A stretch of 62,000 bases of DNA from Adiantum capillus-veneris (GCA_014529385.2 CM043943.1:97306355-97368354), one strand, 5' to 3'; numbered from the stretch's first letter, positions 33,352 to 46,186 are shown. Notes: generated by a model not told the origin, from the letters alone. Made by a program: numbers and translations.

Positions 33352-34318
33352 CTAGTATATTGTAAATCTCTTACCATCTCCCCATACAACACTTGAATGA
33401 GTATCTCCTAGAATTTCCCTAGAGAAGTTCCAAATCACACATCTATTCATATAGGGACACAAGGTTTCAAAGCACACTGAGTGATATGTGTGCTTGTAGG
33501 TTAGCACCACCAGCATGGCAGCTTTGTTGACATTGTGTCCATACCCACACTCATCATACTTTGTAGATAAAGTGAGGTCATATAAGGCGGGGGTAGAACA
33601 GAAGGTAGAGGTGGGAAGATGAAAACTTCGCACCCCACTTCAACCTGGCTCATCATCTCTTGAAGAAGGGCATGCTACATCTCCAACTCCTTCATAACAA
33701 CTCTACCTCATCCTATAGTCATTCAAAAGATACATCCATATAAAAATTAATTGTTTGGAAATAACTTACACTTAGCCTAGAGACATTGTTTAGCTCAGTT
33801 GTTACTCCTCCAAGTGCTGCCAACATTGATTCTTGTCCTTTGACCTGCACACCAAGTGTGGTTCTTGTGACAAAGTATTCTTCTGCCAAACCTACCAACT
33901 TTGACTTCATTATAGTAATTTGCTTGTGCAACATGAATTTCTCATCCGTCAACTTTTGTACTTTTGTAGCCTCCAATTTGTTCTAGTAGCTTGCAAGATT
34001 GTCTTTGGCCACTCTTAGTCTTAACTCTACATCTTCAATAAGAGCTTTCAACTTCCAAGGTGTGGGCATGTAGTTTGCATGTTGGCTTGAGAAGCCATGT
34101 CTTATTGGGGGTGTCACTTCAATCTATTGTTCTGCTTTAACAATCTCAAAAGTAGACTCATCCACTCCATTGTTAAGCTTATAACATAGGTAATGGGGAT
34201 TGAAGTGGCTGGATTTGAGAAGATCATTATTGTGTTCTTCCAACACAAGAGCCCAAGCAAAGACAGTTGCCTTGTCACAAAGTACCCCTTTGTATATGTT
34301 GGCTAACATAAATAACAT
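33352..34318 (-). other. unassigned minus-strand coding remnants, one predicted coiled coil
   Basis: Frames 34318-34124 (64 codons), 33976-33719 (85 codons) and 33633-33352 (93 codons) follow one another on one strand. The middle one has a heptad-like pattern (KLTDEKFMLHKQITIMKSKL). They could be exons or a decayed transposon gene. No family is recognised. A 50-bp tandem duplication (block TGTATATGTTGGCTAACATA at 34291 and 34341) lies at the upstream end. Confidence 0.3.
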
Positions 34319-35120
34319 ACTATCAAAAGGGGTACTCCTTTGTATATGTTGGCTAACATAAATAACATACTATGTTAACGTGCTTTCACCACCAGTGAGT
34401 TTTTCCTTGATTCAATAATCAAAGTTTTCATTCTTATTTCTCTATTGTGTAATTTCTCAATAACTATGTTCATTATGAAAGGGTCTTTGCCTAATCCTCC
34501 ATAGCTTTACACTCCATCAATCAGAAGAACAAAGTAGCCATACACTTGACTTTTAAAAGGCTAACATAAAACTTTCAAATCCAAATATTAGGTATAAGAT
34601 GCCCTACAAATCCTATTACTAGTTGGAACTCCAACATTGACAAAACGTGATGGGTGAAAATTCTACATAGAAGCACACAAAATTGAGGTTATGTATCCTA
34701 CATCAAGTATTTATCGTGGATTCATGGGATGTTTTTCTAACTCGATAGTAGATAGACTCTTCAACAAGAAAAAAAAAATCCTACATATTTAGGTAACGGC
34801 ATGAAAGTTGTTTGCAACCAAAGAACTCACATTTTATCATATAGCTTTCTTAAAGATGTGCCATTATTTAAGTGTTTTGGTATTAATCACAAGCACCCAA
34901 GTGAAGCTGAATTGCAAAAAAAAAAACCAATTGAGATATTAACCCAAAGGTACATCAAGCCATATACACATTATTTAGCTCACTTCAAAACATTCAATCT
35001 TTTATTTCATTTGCAAAAATATTATGGTGCAAAAAATGAAGAAAAGTTCTTGATAGGATGGTTTATAATCTTCAAAATGATGCATCTCCTATGCATAAGC
35101 TTATTTCAAGCTTTTCTCCA

Positions 35121-35563
35121 TCAACTAGAAAAAAGAGGAGATGTAGGCCCATGGGAAATCTCATACTTATCTTCGGGTTGTTCATTCTTGAGAATAGTAT
35201 CTAAATGAGATGAGAAAAGAGATGGTTGTTTTGTTACTTTATGAAAGAGCCACACAACACAGTTTGTCATAGTTGGCCTTTCTTCTAACTTCTCATGTGT
35301 GCATCTAAGGGCTAATTTTGTAAGCTTCTTCACTTGCCCAAGAAACTCCATACTTTGACTTCCTACTTGCATTGTCTTGAGCAAGTAGGGGTCTAGAATT
35401 GACATGTGACCCCCTTCTGAGATGGCATCGATCACCCACGTTTGTAGAGGTTTTCCCTCAAGATTGTTGCTTGTTGGTTTTATCCCTGTTATGAGCTCTA
35501 GTAATATAATCCCATAACTAAATACATCTCCTTTTGAGCTCGTTTCCACAGAAGATCCACATT
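35121..35563 (-). CDS. kinase exon C (C-lobe and stop)
   Basis: Acceptor TATGTAG; the first two bases complete the Glu of APE. Encodes SSKGDVFSYGIILLELITG, then the Arg-binding CTHEKLEERPTM block and a short tail, ending TGA at 35121-35123. Confidence 0.85.
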
Positions 35564-38500
35564 CTACATAAAACAAACAAACAAATAAAAAAATGAGGTC
35601 ATTTTATAAAGCTATGATTTACATTTCAAAGATACTCAATAATTTTGTCCAAAAAAATTAAAATCTTTGTCATCTCTCATTAGTGATACATACATATCAA
35701 GTGTATAAGCAATTCAGAAAGGAAACACATGCGGATGCAGCTAAATAGATGTATATAGGTGCATGCAAATATATGTTAATATTTATCATATGTGCATCAA
35801 AGCTACATTTGTGTTTGTCAAGTACCCCATGTTTTCTCTTGAATTCAGCATGATGCTCAACCCAGAGATTTCACTAGTGATACTTAGAAACTCACACCCC
35901 CCTATTGGGCTGGGGTGATTTGTGGAGTAGGGAGGAGGCTCAAGGGCATGTGTGCTAGGTAGGGAGTTACTAAGCAGTGGTGACAAGGTGGATTTTTGGT
36001 TGGGCTGCATGGCGCAACACGTGAAGATAGGGGACAACCCAGGTGGGGCACCCCAACTGTGCTACTCGGCACTTTCTAGGCTCCTCTTTACTACAACTGC
36101 ACCCATTTCATGGAATCAAGAAGGTGGCACTCCTCTACCCTCCACATGGAGGAGAAATTGTAGAAGATAATACTTGTCCGCACATGTCAACGCATGAAGA
36201 GACACAAGAAGTTTGTTATAAACATGTAAATGAATGAACTTAACGTAACGTCGATTGAAACTAGTATTGTGTCCCTCTATGTATGATGGTCGTGGCGTAC
36301 TTGTAGCCCACTATGTGTAGATAAGTCTTTCTTTCTCTCTCTCTCTCTCTCCCCCCCTCTCCGAATTCTACATGGTATCATGAAAGTCTCTTTCTTGGAG
36401 TGCTTGTGGTGGCCCTTGTCCATGCTTTTGTTGGCACATTAATTAACATCAATGTTGGTCCTCATCTAGTTTTTGTCAAGCCCTCCATCGAGCTTAGGTT
36501 GTTGGTTACAGTCCTAAAAGTAAAGGTTGTAGGTTATATTATTCACAAAAGAAATGTATATTAGTTTAATGAGATGTTGTATTGATGGAAGATTTTGTTT
36601 AACATTTGTTATCATGTGTAAGAGATAGTAATGTAAGGTCATGGGACATTTATGACACCTTGTTGCCTCTCTTTAATAGTGGAAAACTTGAATGTAAGTT
36701 CCAATGTGGAGGTTTTTTAAATGCTATAGATCAATCTATTAGTAATGCAGATGTATTTGATGTGGAAAGGGTTGAGATTGAACAGGCTAGGGGTATGCCA
36801 AAATGGTTGGTGCATACTTTGTGTGATAGTAAATTGGGTGAACCTATGTCTATTTCACTAACTCAGGCTCTCGTCATGCATCATATGCATCAGGTTGCTA
36901 GTATTCCATTGTTTCTAGTTTGTATGATGAACAGGAACCTCTTTTTTTTTATATGAAGCTAGAATTAAAAAACTGGTTGGCTACTATGCAATCAAAATAT
37001 GATGCGCTTATATAGAATGACACATGGACTTGATGTGATTTTCCTTTGAGCAAAATTGTCATTGGTACAAAGTGGGTCTACAAATTTAAAATGTAAGTTG
37101 GATGATGAGATTGATCGCGACAAGGCTAGAGATATTCCAAAAGGTTATGCAAAAAAGAAATGGATTGATTATGAAGAGACTTTTGCTCCCACTTGTTATA
37201 TGATTACTGTTCATTTTCTATGTGCATTAGCAGCTCATTTTAGATGGAATGTACATCAATGAGACATTGTTATCGATTTCTTGAATGGTGATATATTTGA
37301 GGAAGTATATGTAACACATTCTCATAATTTTGTCAAGAAAAGGACAAGAAAATAAAGTGTGCAAATGTAAGAAAGCTTTGTATGGGTTGAAGCAATCTCT
37401 TGGTGCTTGATATGAGAAATCTCACACTCATTTTGTTAAACAAGGCTTTTGTAATAGTCTAAGTGAGAGCACCTTGTATGTCATATGTGATGGTGATGTA
37501 TTTCTCATTATCATTGTATATGTAAATGATTGTTGATTACTAGTTTGAATGAGACACACATTGCTAAATTAAAGTCTAAATTGAATGCTACTTTCAAGAT
37601 GAAAGACTTGGAGCTCTTTCATCATTACTTGGGCATACAATTTAGGCAGTGTGATGGAGGGATTGCTTTGTGTCAAAAAAGATACATAGAAACATTACTA
37701 TGCTAGTTTGCTACTCCGATGGAAACAGGGTTGAAATTGAATCTTCATAATAATAGGGAGTCTTCTTGATGTCACACTTTATTAGGCTATTGATTTATCA
37801 ACTCTTATGGATGCCTTATTTATTTATGTAATACGAGGCCATATATTTGGTTTGCAATCTCACACGTTAGCAAATTTATGCATAGCCCAGGTTCAAGGCA
37901 TTAGTACACTATTATAAGGATCTTTTGCTACTTGAGTGTCACTTTACATCTTGGGTTGTTTTATCCCAAGGGGGGTCATTGCCTCCCAATTTGGATGCTT
38001 TTTTAGATTTAGATTGGGCTAGTTGATATGACACATTAGTTTCCACAAGTGTTTTTTTTTCATGCTTAGTAGTTCATACATATCATTGTTGTAGAAGAAG
38101 CAATTTAATGTGGCCACTTCTTGTTGTGAAGCTGAGTATAGGAAAGTTTTCACAGCTATGGTTGAGTGTGTATGGTTTATACACCTTATGGTTGATTTGG
38201 GTGTTGGAAAGGACATTGGTAACATCATCTATAATGATTGTTAGATCTAATCTGCAATTTTCATGCTCATATAACACACATTGAGGTGCATTATCACGAT
38301 GTCGGGGAGAGACTCTCAAGAGAAGAGATAAGATTGGCTAATGTGCCAACAAAAGACAACATTGAATCATTGCCTCACGAGAAGTTCAAAGCTTTGGGTT
38401 TGCTTCCCTTTGTGGATCATGTCCTTAGGACATAACACTTCCCTATACACTATGTGCTCACTCTTGTTCACTATATCACTCCCAGGGAGGAGTTGTTACC

Positions 38501-41500
38501 ATTTATGTGTTAGTGATGTGTGTGAATATAATTAGGCCTATCAGGGCTTAGGACTATTGAGGAACCTTTTTTCTCTCGCTAGGAAGTTCTTTTCCCCCAT
38601 GCATTATATTTACGCCCATCACTCTAGGGCTAACTCATCTATCTATTTTCAAACTAAGCAACACACTCTCTATTGTGCTCCTTGAGCTTCTTCATCTTCT
38701 CTAAGTTGTGTTTGCATTCCTGCAACGCTAATTCAAACCTAATTCCAACATGTTTATAAGCTAAAAATAAAGGATCCAACTCCCTACATAAGGCCTTTTT
38801 GTAAACCTTTTTAACATAGTTTACAATAAATAGTTTTACCCTTTCTTTATCTTTCAAGGTAAAAGTTTTCAATCATCCCAATCTTTATGTACTCTAAAGA
38901 AGAGTGTTATATTTTGTGTCACAAAATTATTTTTATGTGATGCATGCAATTAGAAAAAGATTTTGGTTTTATAACTCAATTCCAGGAACAATTTGATGTG
39001 TATACATGAGTGTGTGTGTATACCCCAATTCTAGGATCAATTTGATGTGTATACATGTGTGTGTGTGTGTGTGTATAACTCAATTCTAGGATCAATTTGA
39101 TGTGTATACATGTGTGTCTGCATGACAAAAAGAATTTTTATCTAGATAGAGTATAAAGAATGTCTATTGTGTTATGTTTTTATTGATATACCTCTCAATA
39201 TTTCTAGAATATTTTATGTAAAAATGAAAATTCACAAGCCTTTTGGATAACAAAAACCCTCCTCCCATCCAAACCTCCTAGCTTTATAGTCCCTACCCTA
39301 GGGAGAGTCCACATGCGGCCATCCCTATAGTTGTGCCATCGGGTCATACAATTGGTTAGTACCTTTGTCCCCACACTATTTCCCCCCTAGAGAATAATTT
39401 TTATTCTCAAGAACATTAAAAGAAAGTGCAAAATTGCTTCTTAAGCACATTAACGTTTTCCGAAGTAGTACCTTCTTGAGGTCTATCTTTCTACTTGAGA
39501 AGAACTTGCTAAGAAATGCCAACAAGTCTTCTTCATAGAGGGATAGTGTGTGTTTCTAAAGTCTCTAAAGCATTCAAAAAGTATGAAAATTGGCTTGACA
39601 CCTAAACTTTCACCTAGGTTTTGGGCTCCATTTCAAATCCTTAAGAAGATTGGCGAGTGTATTTACAAATTAATCCAAAATAGGTGTACGATCTCCCCAA
39701 ACTTTCTACTTTCTACTAACATAGTTGCATAGTACATCTTTTAGTACCTAATTTACTCACTCAGTTTATATATCTAAAGATGGTCAGTTTTACTCAAATT
39801 AAGAGTGGTCACAACCTTATGGAATACTTCTCTCCTTAAATGACCATCGGATTTCTTGTTGATGTTGCTACCAATATTAGACCGAAGGCCATCTTACTTA
39901 TACATATTCTCCATCAATAGATTTACTAATTTTGGGACACTAACTATAGTCTTTGTAGGAATAAACCCACATATCTTGGTCAAGTGGTCTACTACTACCC
40001 AAATAGAGTTGTGGCCTCAAACTGACAAAGGTAGACCAGCAATAAATTCCATAGATATGCTTTTCCATTTTTGATTTGAGATCTCTAATGGCTGTAAAAG
40101 CCCGCCTACCTTGACATGCTTAGCTTTTGTCATTTGATTTTTTGGCAAATTATCATTTATTTGTGTACTTCCTTAAGCAAACCTAACCATTAAAATTTCC
40201 TTCTAATCAATGCATATGTCTTCCAAATACTAGGATGACCCGCACGTAGACTAACATAACACTTAAAAAGAATTTTGCACGTAGTGTTTAAGTCTATGGG
40301 TACACATACTCTCCCCTTGTGGAGTAGATACCCATAATCTTCATAGAAAAATTCATCCATCGTTGTTTTCTACTTGTGAAAAAGTAGAATTGTGTGCATG
40401 GTTAACTTTTGTACTCTTAATTGAGTGAGAAGGATCGATCCCTCATTCTACATGACTTCACGTGGTATTGTATAGAAAATCATGTTTAAACTTCCCTCCT
40501 CCTTCCCTCGAAGAGATGCCAAGGACTCACTTGTAATTTCCATGAAAGAAAGAGAATTAATCTCTAGCATGTGGCCTAAAGCATTGATTACCACATTGTA
40601 CCAACCTTTACAATATCATAGTGAGAAATCGTACTTTTGAAGGATCTTTGCCTATCTAGCCTTTTGACTCTTCGAATCTGTTTACTTTGTAAACCACTTA
40701 ATGCTCTCATACCCAAACACAAAAACTTTACACCATATAAACAATGACTCCATCCATGAAGGCCATGTATAATGAAATATAACTTGCACCATATGCAAAG
40801 TAATTTTATTGAGCACTTATTATTTTTTGTCTCTCAAACACAATTGTTCTATCCCTTTGAAGTAGTAATACACCAACATCCTTAATGCTAGCATTTGTCT
40901 CCAAAACAAAATTTTTTGCTGGATCAATAGTGTTCAATAGCAGAGTAGTAGATAAAGATGTCTTAAGCCTAACAAAACTATTATATTCTTTTGATTGCCA
41001 AGTAAATTAGCAACCGTGATTCTTCAATTGACCAGTCATATGCACAACTATCTTTGCATAGTTTTGGATGAATTTTGTGGTAACAACTAGCCATGCCCCA
41101 AAAAAATGAAGCTCTTTCCAAATTTTTGAAAAAAGCCCATTTCAAAATAGCCTAGTTTGTTAGGGTCCATCTTAAGACCCTCAATGGAAATCATAGGGCC
41201 AAGATATTGCACCTTTGTTTGCATGAAAGCACATTTTCTCTTCTTGGTATATAAAGAATGCTTCCTAAGTAGATCAAAAACCTACCATAGGTGATCTAAA
41301 TGTTCTTCCTTGGAATGACTGTAAATAAGTATGTCGTTTAAGAAGATAACTACAAATTGACCCAAGTAAGATTGTAGGACCATGTGCATAACTGCCATAA
41401 ATGAAGCCTGTGTATTTTTTTAACCAAAAGGAAGAACAAGAAATTCAAAATGTCAAAAAATTATTAAAAAATCTATTTTACAAATATCTCTTACATCAAT

Positions 41501-44500
41501 TTGTAATTTAAATCATTGTGATTGTAAATCGATCTTTGTAACTATATAACCCCATAGAGCTTATCAAAAAGCTCATAAACTCTCGGCATATGATACTTAT
41601 TCTTTATGGTAACCTTATTTAGACCTTGATAGTCTCTACACTGGTGCATATAACCATCATTCTTCCTCACCAAAAGCATAAGGGATGCCAATGGAGAAGA
41701 ATTGGGTCTAATAAAAACTTTACTAATATACTCAGCTAATACAACTACTAATTTACCCAAGTAAAGTTCTAAGATGGTGTCCATGATGAAGCTGGAGCAT
41801 TTTTCAAACCATCTGGAAAGAATAAGAAATTCAAAATATCCGAGTCTTGTTCAAAAAGTTGGATCAATATCTCTTACATCAATATGTAATTTATAACATC
41901 CAAATTGTAAATCAATCTTCATAAGTATATAACCCCATAGATTTGACCAAAACACTCATCAACTCTAGACATGAGATACATATTCTTTATGAAAACCTTA
42001 TTTAGACCTCGATAGTCTACATGCATGCACACACAACCATAATTCTTCCTCATCAAAAGCACTAGGGATACCAATGGAGAAGATATGGGTTTAATGAAAC
42101 ATTTACTAATATACTCAGATAGCTAGCGTTCCACCTCTTTAGCTTCACTTTGACTAAGCCTATATATTGGTTTGCTTACATATTTGCTATCCAGATACAC
42201 ATTTATATTGTGTGGTAATTTTCTCTCTTTAGGTAAACTTGAAGGTAAGCTAGAGCCACCTCACACCTCTTTGCATGTGCATGCAAAAGAATGCAAGAAG
42301 CCACTACCTATATCAATGACTCTCTCATAGCACTAAAAGGCCACAAGCCTCTTAGGTGATGATAGAACCCCCCAATGGCACGACCACACAGATGACCACA
42401 TGGACCTTCTACTAAAGGGGTGAAAGGGATCTAAGACACGCTTCATAAAACCATTTTCCAGAGCCCTACTGTAGTGCCAAGCTTGCAAGAGTGGCAGCAG
42501 AGCTAGCCCTCAACGTGGGCTGGACTTTATGTGTGATTATTGAAGAAAAATCAACAAAGCATGTGCACTTCAAGATGATGGGTTGGTAATAGCAACATCC
42601 TTGGTATCTATTCTTTTATTTAGGCCAAGCCCACTTGAAACTCTTGCTTCAAAATTCACCACAGCCTCGATCACACCCACCAACCATCCTTTAAGACGAC
42701 TTTGAATATGACCTATGATATTTTCTCACACTACCATATCTATCTCAACAATGAAGGATGGTTCAAGTTATCTTCTTCTCTTTTTTTAGCAAAACTCACA
42801 ATTTGCGAGTGAATTGTATTAAGCATAGCATAAAATTACAAAACCAACCTCAAGTCACATCGGGCCTTGAGGTGCTTAAGATTACAAGTGGATGCCTACC
42901 GCCTCTTATAGAGGCCTACTATCACAGTGTGTGATCCAAAGTTCTAGGTTGTATTTATTTCCTATTGATATCACAACATGGGCAGACCTAGACCAATCAT
43001 TCGAGTTTTGCTTGCACCCAAGCGTCCATATTAGCACTTTGTTTTCTTGTATAATCTCTATGAAGATTTTCACATTAAGATCTCGTTCAAACACAGTGGT
43101 TCCTTGCTTGCCACACATTATAAAATAAGAAGTACATGTCAGTTTCAGTGCAGGTGAGAAGGGCAGGTCTTCCAACTTCTTGCCTCCAAGGAATAAATTA
43201 GTCTTGAAGAATCCGATCTGCCATGTCCTTTGGATCCATTGGCATATTTTCCCTGTGAGGCAATCGATAGTCGGGCATTTCATGAATAGGTGGGCCAGAT
43301 CCTTATTAGCTAACATGCACCCCAAGCATTGATTTGACCCAATCCCTCTCTCTTGGATCTTTACGCCTGTTGGTAGAGAACCGCACATTACCTTACATAG
43401 AAATATCTTCATATATTGTGGCCACTTTGTCTCCCAGATGTTCTCCATTACTTGCTTCCACAGCTCTTCCAACCATTGTATTTTCCATATTTTGTTGAGG
43501 GGGCTTGACCAATTATTATCATGCATAATTGTACGATATATGCCTTTAGAATGGGGTTTCCATAAAAAACTACTTTTGGGCCATCTCTAGGCATTCCACT
43601 CAAACCCAGATTCACAGATTGGCATTACAACCTTATCAAGCTCTTTCATCACTTTGTTGACAAGCAACATCTCCAAATCATTAAGTTGATAATGGGTTAC
43701 CAAAAGGTCCATGGTTTTCCAGCTCTTGTTGTCACCGTCCTAGAAGTGCCCAAGCCGATTCGGACCCTTATTATTCACTTTTCTAGTAGGTTCTATCCAA
43801 TAGGGACTTTGTGGTGGACCTGCCACTTTAGAGAGCCAGGGGGACCAATGCAAATATAGAGTTCTTGAAGTACCTTATTTCTTTGCTCCACTCTAAGACT
43901 CCCACTTCCCTTTCACACTTCCTTACCAATTCCCCTGAGATGCCCCCTAGACTTAGGGTAGATCACGTCAGGGCTAAGAGTTTGTCATGAACTTCTACCC
44001 CATTTCACCTACCACCTTTCAAACCAAGTTTAGTTGCTTCTAACGTATCTTTGGTCATGATTTCTCAAGTTTGATCTTATTTAGCCAATGAGACTATAAA
44101 TTTGGCGCAGAAGCTATCTTCTTTTCTAATCTATTCTCATTTACCTATGTGTGTATAGCATCTGAGCCAAATTCTTTCTCGAAGGAGAGATTTGCATGTG
44201 CATCCTAGGATGTGCATTTGCGGGCAACAAAAAAAAGAAAACATGCATTATAGGTGTTTATGTGCTCATCTATTATCAAAGCTATTTCTTTGAGTATAAT
44301 TTGCATTTGTGACTGCGCATGCATGCACATATAGCCATTTGTAAACAAAGAGATTACAGAAATCCTAATAAAAAGAGATAAAATGGATGACCTTACCTGG
44401 GGCAATGTATCCAAGTGCACCTTGAACAATTGGTAGATTTGTGATGTGTTGTGTTGCATTCTTATCAATATCAATTGTTGAGGGATTCTTATCACTGTTA

Positions 44501-45860
44501 TTGGAGGGCCTTATAACTTTAGAAATTCCAAAATCAGCAATGCGAGGACGCATATCATTGTCTATGAGAACATTGCATGGATTCAAGTCACAATGAACGA
44601 TACTTTCTTGACTATAGCCATGGTGTAGGTAATTTAGCCCTTCGGCAAGGCCAATGGCAATAGACACTCTTTGATCCCAATGGAGCCCACCTGCATCATG
44701 ATCCTAGCAAGTTGAAAAGTAATGGCCATTTTTCTACAATTAACACATACGCTCAACGAAACAACCATTAAAATTTAAGGAAACAGCATGTCCTACATCA
44801 CACCCTAGCTTCATAAAATGGCATGACCCCCCCCCCCCCCTCCCCCCAAAAAAAAAGGAATATTATTTGTAGAAGGAATTAAAATTGTACGATTAACAAG
44901 TAAGAGAAGTTGTGGAGGTCAGTCCCCTATGGTGTATTTCTTTATGGAGTTCCCTATGCAAAGGATATGATAGGCTGATTGTAACCTTTTGTGATCAATG
45001 CAATTCAAGCTCAATTGAGCACTTTTTATTTAAAAAAATGGCATGCCCCCGAATATGTTTTCATGTTTGTTCAATTCCTAGGGTACACAATAAAGGTTAT
45101 TGATTGGTATCACGTGAGTGTACAATAGGGGTTTTGTAAGGCAAAAGAGAAAAATTTTACAAAGGGGGTCCTATATGTATGTGTAAAAAAGGCAATTTTG
45201 GTGCAGATAGGTGATATCTCCCTAGTACTACTAGCGAATCCCCAAGGGTTCAATTCTTCCCTAGGGAGGTTTGCATAAAGTAGCTACACCCATTCATATC
45301 AATCTTGTAATATGTAGCCAAGTGTTTATTATGTATTATGTTGCATGGTTTCTAAAAAACATATTATAAAGTAGTCCAATGTTATTTCTCAAAAAAATTC
45401 AGACATTTGGTCTCGGCCCATTGGAAGCATCACACCATTCTCTCAAATTCTCAAGAAAGTTGAGCTCCAATATGGCTGATGAATTACAAAAATTTTGATG
45501 CCTCGGATACGAAAAATTAAGAGCAATATTCACAACATTAACTTAAAACATTTTCATCATCATGAGAAAAAAAAATTTAAAACATTTTCATCATCGTGAA
45601 ATATTATTAGTGAATTCTTAAGATTTACCATTATCTTGCACTGCATCGCCTCCTTTACCGTGTAGCCAAGTTTCAAGAGTTCCATTTTGCACAAGCTCAA
45701 GAATTATGGCCTCCATATCCATACTGTAGAAATATCCCAATGCTTTTACAAGGTTGCGATGTCGAAGCTTTCCTAACGTTTTCAACTCAGTCACAAATGA
45801 TTTGTAGATTATTTGCTTTCTATTTTCTGTTCCTTCCCTTTTCAGCAATTTTACTGCAAC
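35121..45860 (-). CDS. receptor-like protein kinase gene, 3' exons (partial)
   Basis: Three exons (45860-45629, 44690-44397, 35563-35121) join in phase (77 codons +1; 2+97 codons+1; 2+147 codons) with canonical junctions and give 322 residues of kinase domain: VAVK (subdomain II Lys), RHRNLVKALGY, LHHG, catalytic loop HCDLNPCN, ADFG, GYIAPE, GDVFSYG and the EERPTM tail. The catalytic Asp and the DFG Asp are present. The usual Arg before Asp is Cys (a non-RD kinase, the type frequent among pattern-recognition receptors), and the usual catalytic-loop Lys is Asn. The glycine loop, membrane segment and any LRR ectodomain must be in upstream exons not recognised here. It resembles LRR receptor kinases. 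It is possibly a functional gene, possibly a pseudokinase or decaying copy. Confidence 0.82.
36373..38650 (+). pseudogene. copia pol remnant in the kinase intron
   Basis: A Met-type primer site with mutations (TGGTATCATG) at 36373 follows a CT-rich LTR-like end. Pol fragments follow: GTKWVYKFKM near 37065; a YEETFAP block and a VHQ near 37165-37260, with the next Met lost to a stop; FLNGDI; a MKDLELFHHYLGIQ block near 37600; and RNase H near 38120-38200. A polypurine stretch (CCCAGGGAGGAG, 38481) precedes a TGTTACC LTR start at 38494. There are many stops and shifts, and gag is not seen. This is an RVT_2-type reverse transcriptase fossil. Confidence 0.75.
38971..39120 (+). repeat. tandem repeat of about 55 bp with TG runs, three copies
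   Basis: Three units of CAATTCTAGGATCAATTTGATGTG followed by TATACATG and a TG run of varying length. Confidence 0.85.
39550..39732 (+). pseudogene. integrase C-terminus, inverted relative to its element
   Basis: The plus strand reads LSPRFWAPFQILKKIGECIYKL, the conserved gypsy integrase tail (PRF-GPF-I-L-IG--YKL). All other pol pieces of this remnant are on the minus strand, so a small inversion or an unrelated insertion placed it here. Confidence 0.65.
41432..42120 (-). repeat. tandem duplication of the RT segment, period 387 bp
   Basis: 41432-41737 and 41819-42120 share about 75-80% of bases, including the LNKV and SSPL coding blocks. The copies have diverged in sequence and each has its own stops. 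Confidence 0.75.
42786..43900 (-). pseudogene. LINE 3' end with zf-RVT domain
   Basis: Minus-strand frame 43526-42906 (206 codons) contains a reverse-transcriptase zinc-binding domain: WPQYMKIFLCKVMCGSLPT, CLGC, DLAHLFMKCP. Preceding sequence (to about 43900) continues LINE-like coding with stops. A short A-run on the minus strand at about 42790 may be the remnant poly(A) tail. It is of the L1/RTE-like type in which this domain follows RT. Confidence 0.75.
44397..44690 (-). CDS. kinase exon B (catalytic core)
   Basis: Acceptor GATGCAG at 44691; donor CAG followed by GTAAGG at 44396. Encodes HWDQRVSIAIGLAEGLNYLHH, the HCDLNPCN loop, ADFGISKV and GALGYIAP. The activation segment between DFG and GYIAPE is long (about 40 residues), rich in Asn, Ser and Asp. 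Confidence 0.85.
44691..45628 (-). other. kinase intron between exons A and B
   Basis: 938 bp, AT-rich, with a C-run followed by an A-run near 44828-44856. No embedded gene is seen. Confidence 0.7.
45629..45860 (-). CDS. kinase exon A (N-lobe)
   Basis: The acceptor AAATGCAG precedes GTTGCAGTAAAA (VAVK). The exon covers the ATP-binding Lys, helix C (SFVTELKTLGKLRHRN) and the hinge up to TLETWLHGKGG. The donor after position 45629 is G followed by GTAAAT. Confidence 0.8.
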
Positions 45861-46021
45861 CTGCATTTTGAGAAAGTTACAATCAACGCTACTCAATCAC
45901 GCTAATCAAGGAATATGTCTAGTTTATATGATTTATGAGTCAAAAAATGCAACACTGTGAACTCTCTGATACTCTTGCTTCAATAATTTAAATCAATGGT
46001 TTCTTGAGACAATTTTATATC

Positions 46022-46027
<6 letters not shown>

Positions 46028-46100
<73 letters not shown>

Positions 46101-46143
46101 ACACACAGAGCAAATAATAAAAATTTGGACAACACATACATGC

Positions 46144-46178
<35 letters not shown>

Positions 46179-46186
46179 CACACACA
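46028..46186 (+). repeat. compound microsatellite (CT)n(AC)n...(AT)n(AC)n
   Basis: CT to 46066, AC to 46106, AT at 46144-46168, then AC to 46186. Upstream of the first kinase exon seen. Confidence 0.95.

Larger units (their letters stand above)
39397..42250 (-). pseudogene. Ty3/gypsy pol remnant in the kinase intron
   Basis: Minus-strand pieces: RT near 41780-41545 (IRPNSSPLASLMLLVRKNDG, DYQGLNKVTIKNKY), the catalytic motif as FLND near 41340 (first Asp of the pair changed to Asn), and an integrase core near 40080-39930 (SMEFIAGLP, IWVVVDHLTK). A purine tract (TAGGGGGGAAATAG) at about 39416-39397 suggests that the 3' LTR starts at 39396. The RT segment is present twice, and the integrase C-terminus is inverted. 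Both are annotated separately. Confidence 0.72.
35564..44396 (-). other. 8.8-kb kinase intron filled with transposon remains
   Basis: Bounded by GTAAGG at 44396 and ATGTAG at 35564. From left to right it contains a copia piece on the plus strand (36373 to about 38650), a gypsy piece (39397-42250, mostly minus) and a LINE 3' end (42786-43900, minus). 35564-36372 and 43901-44396 show nothing further recognised. Large TE-filled introns are common in big plant genomes. Confidence 0.75.

Noticed and set aside
35952-36170. 72-codon plus-strand frame in the kinase intron
   Set aside because: No motif, no coding context, short; retained only as unassigned sequence.
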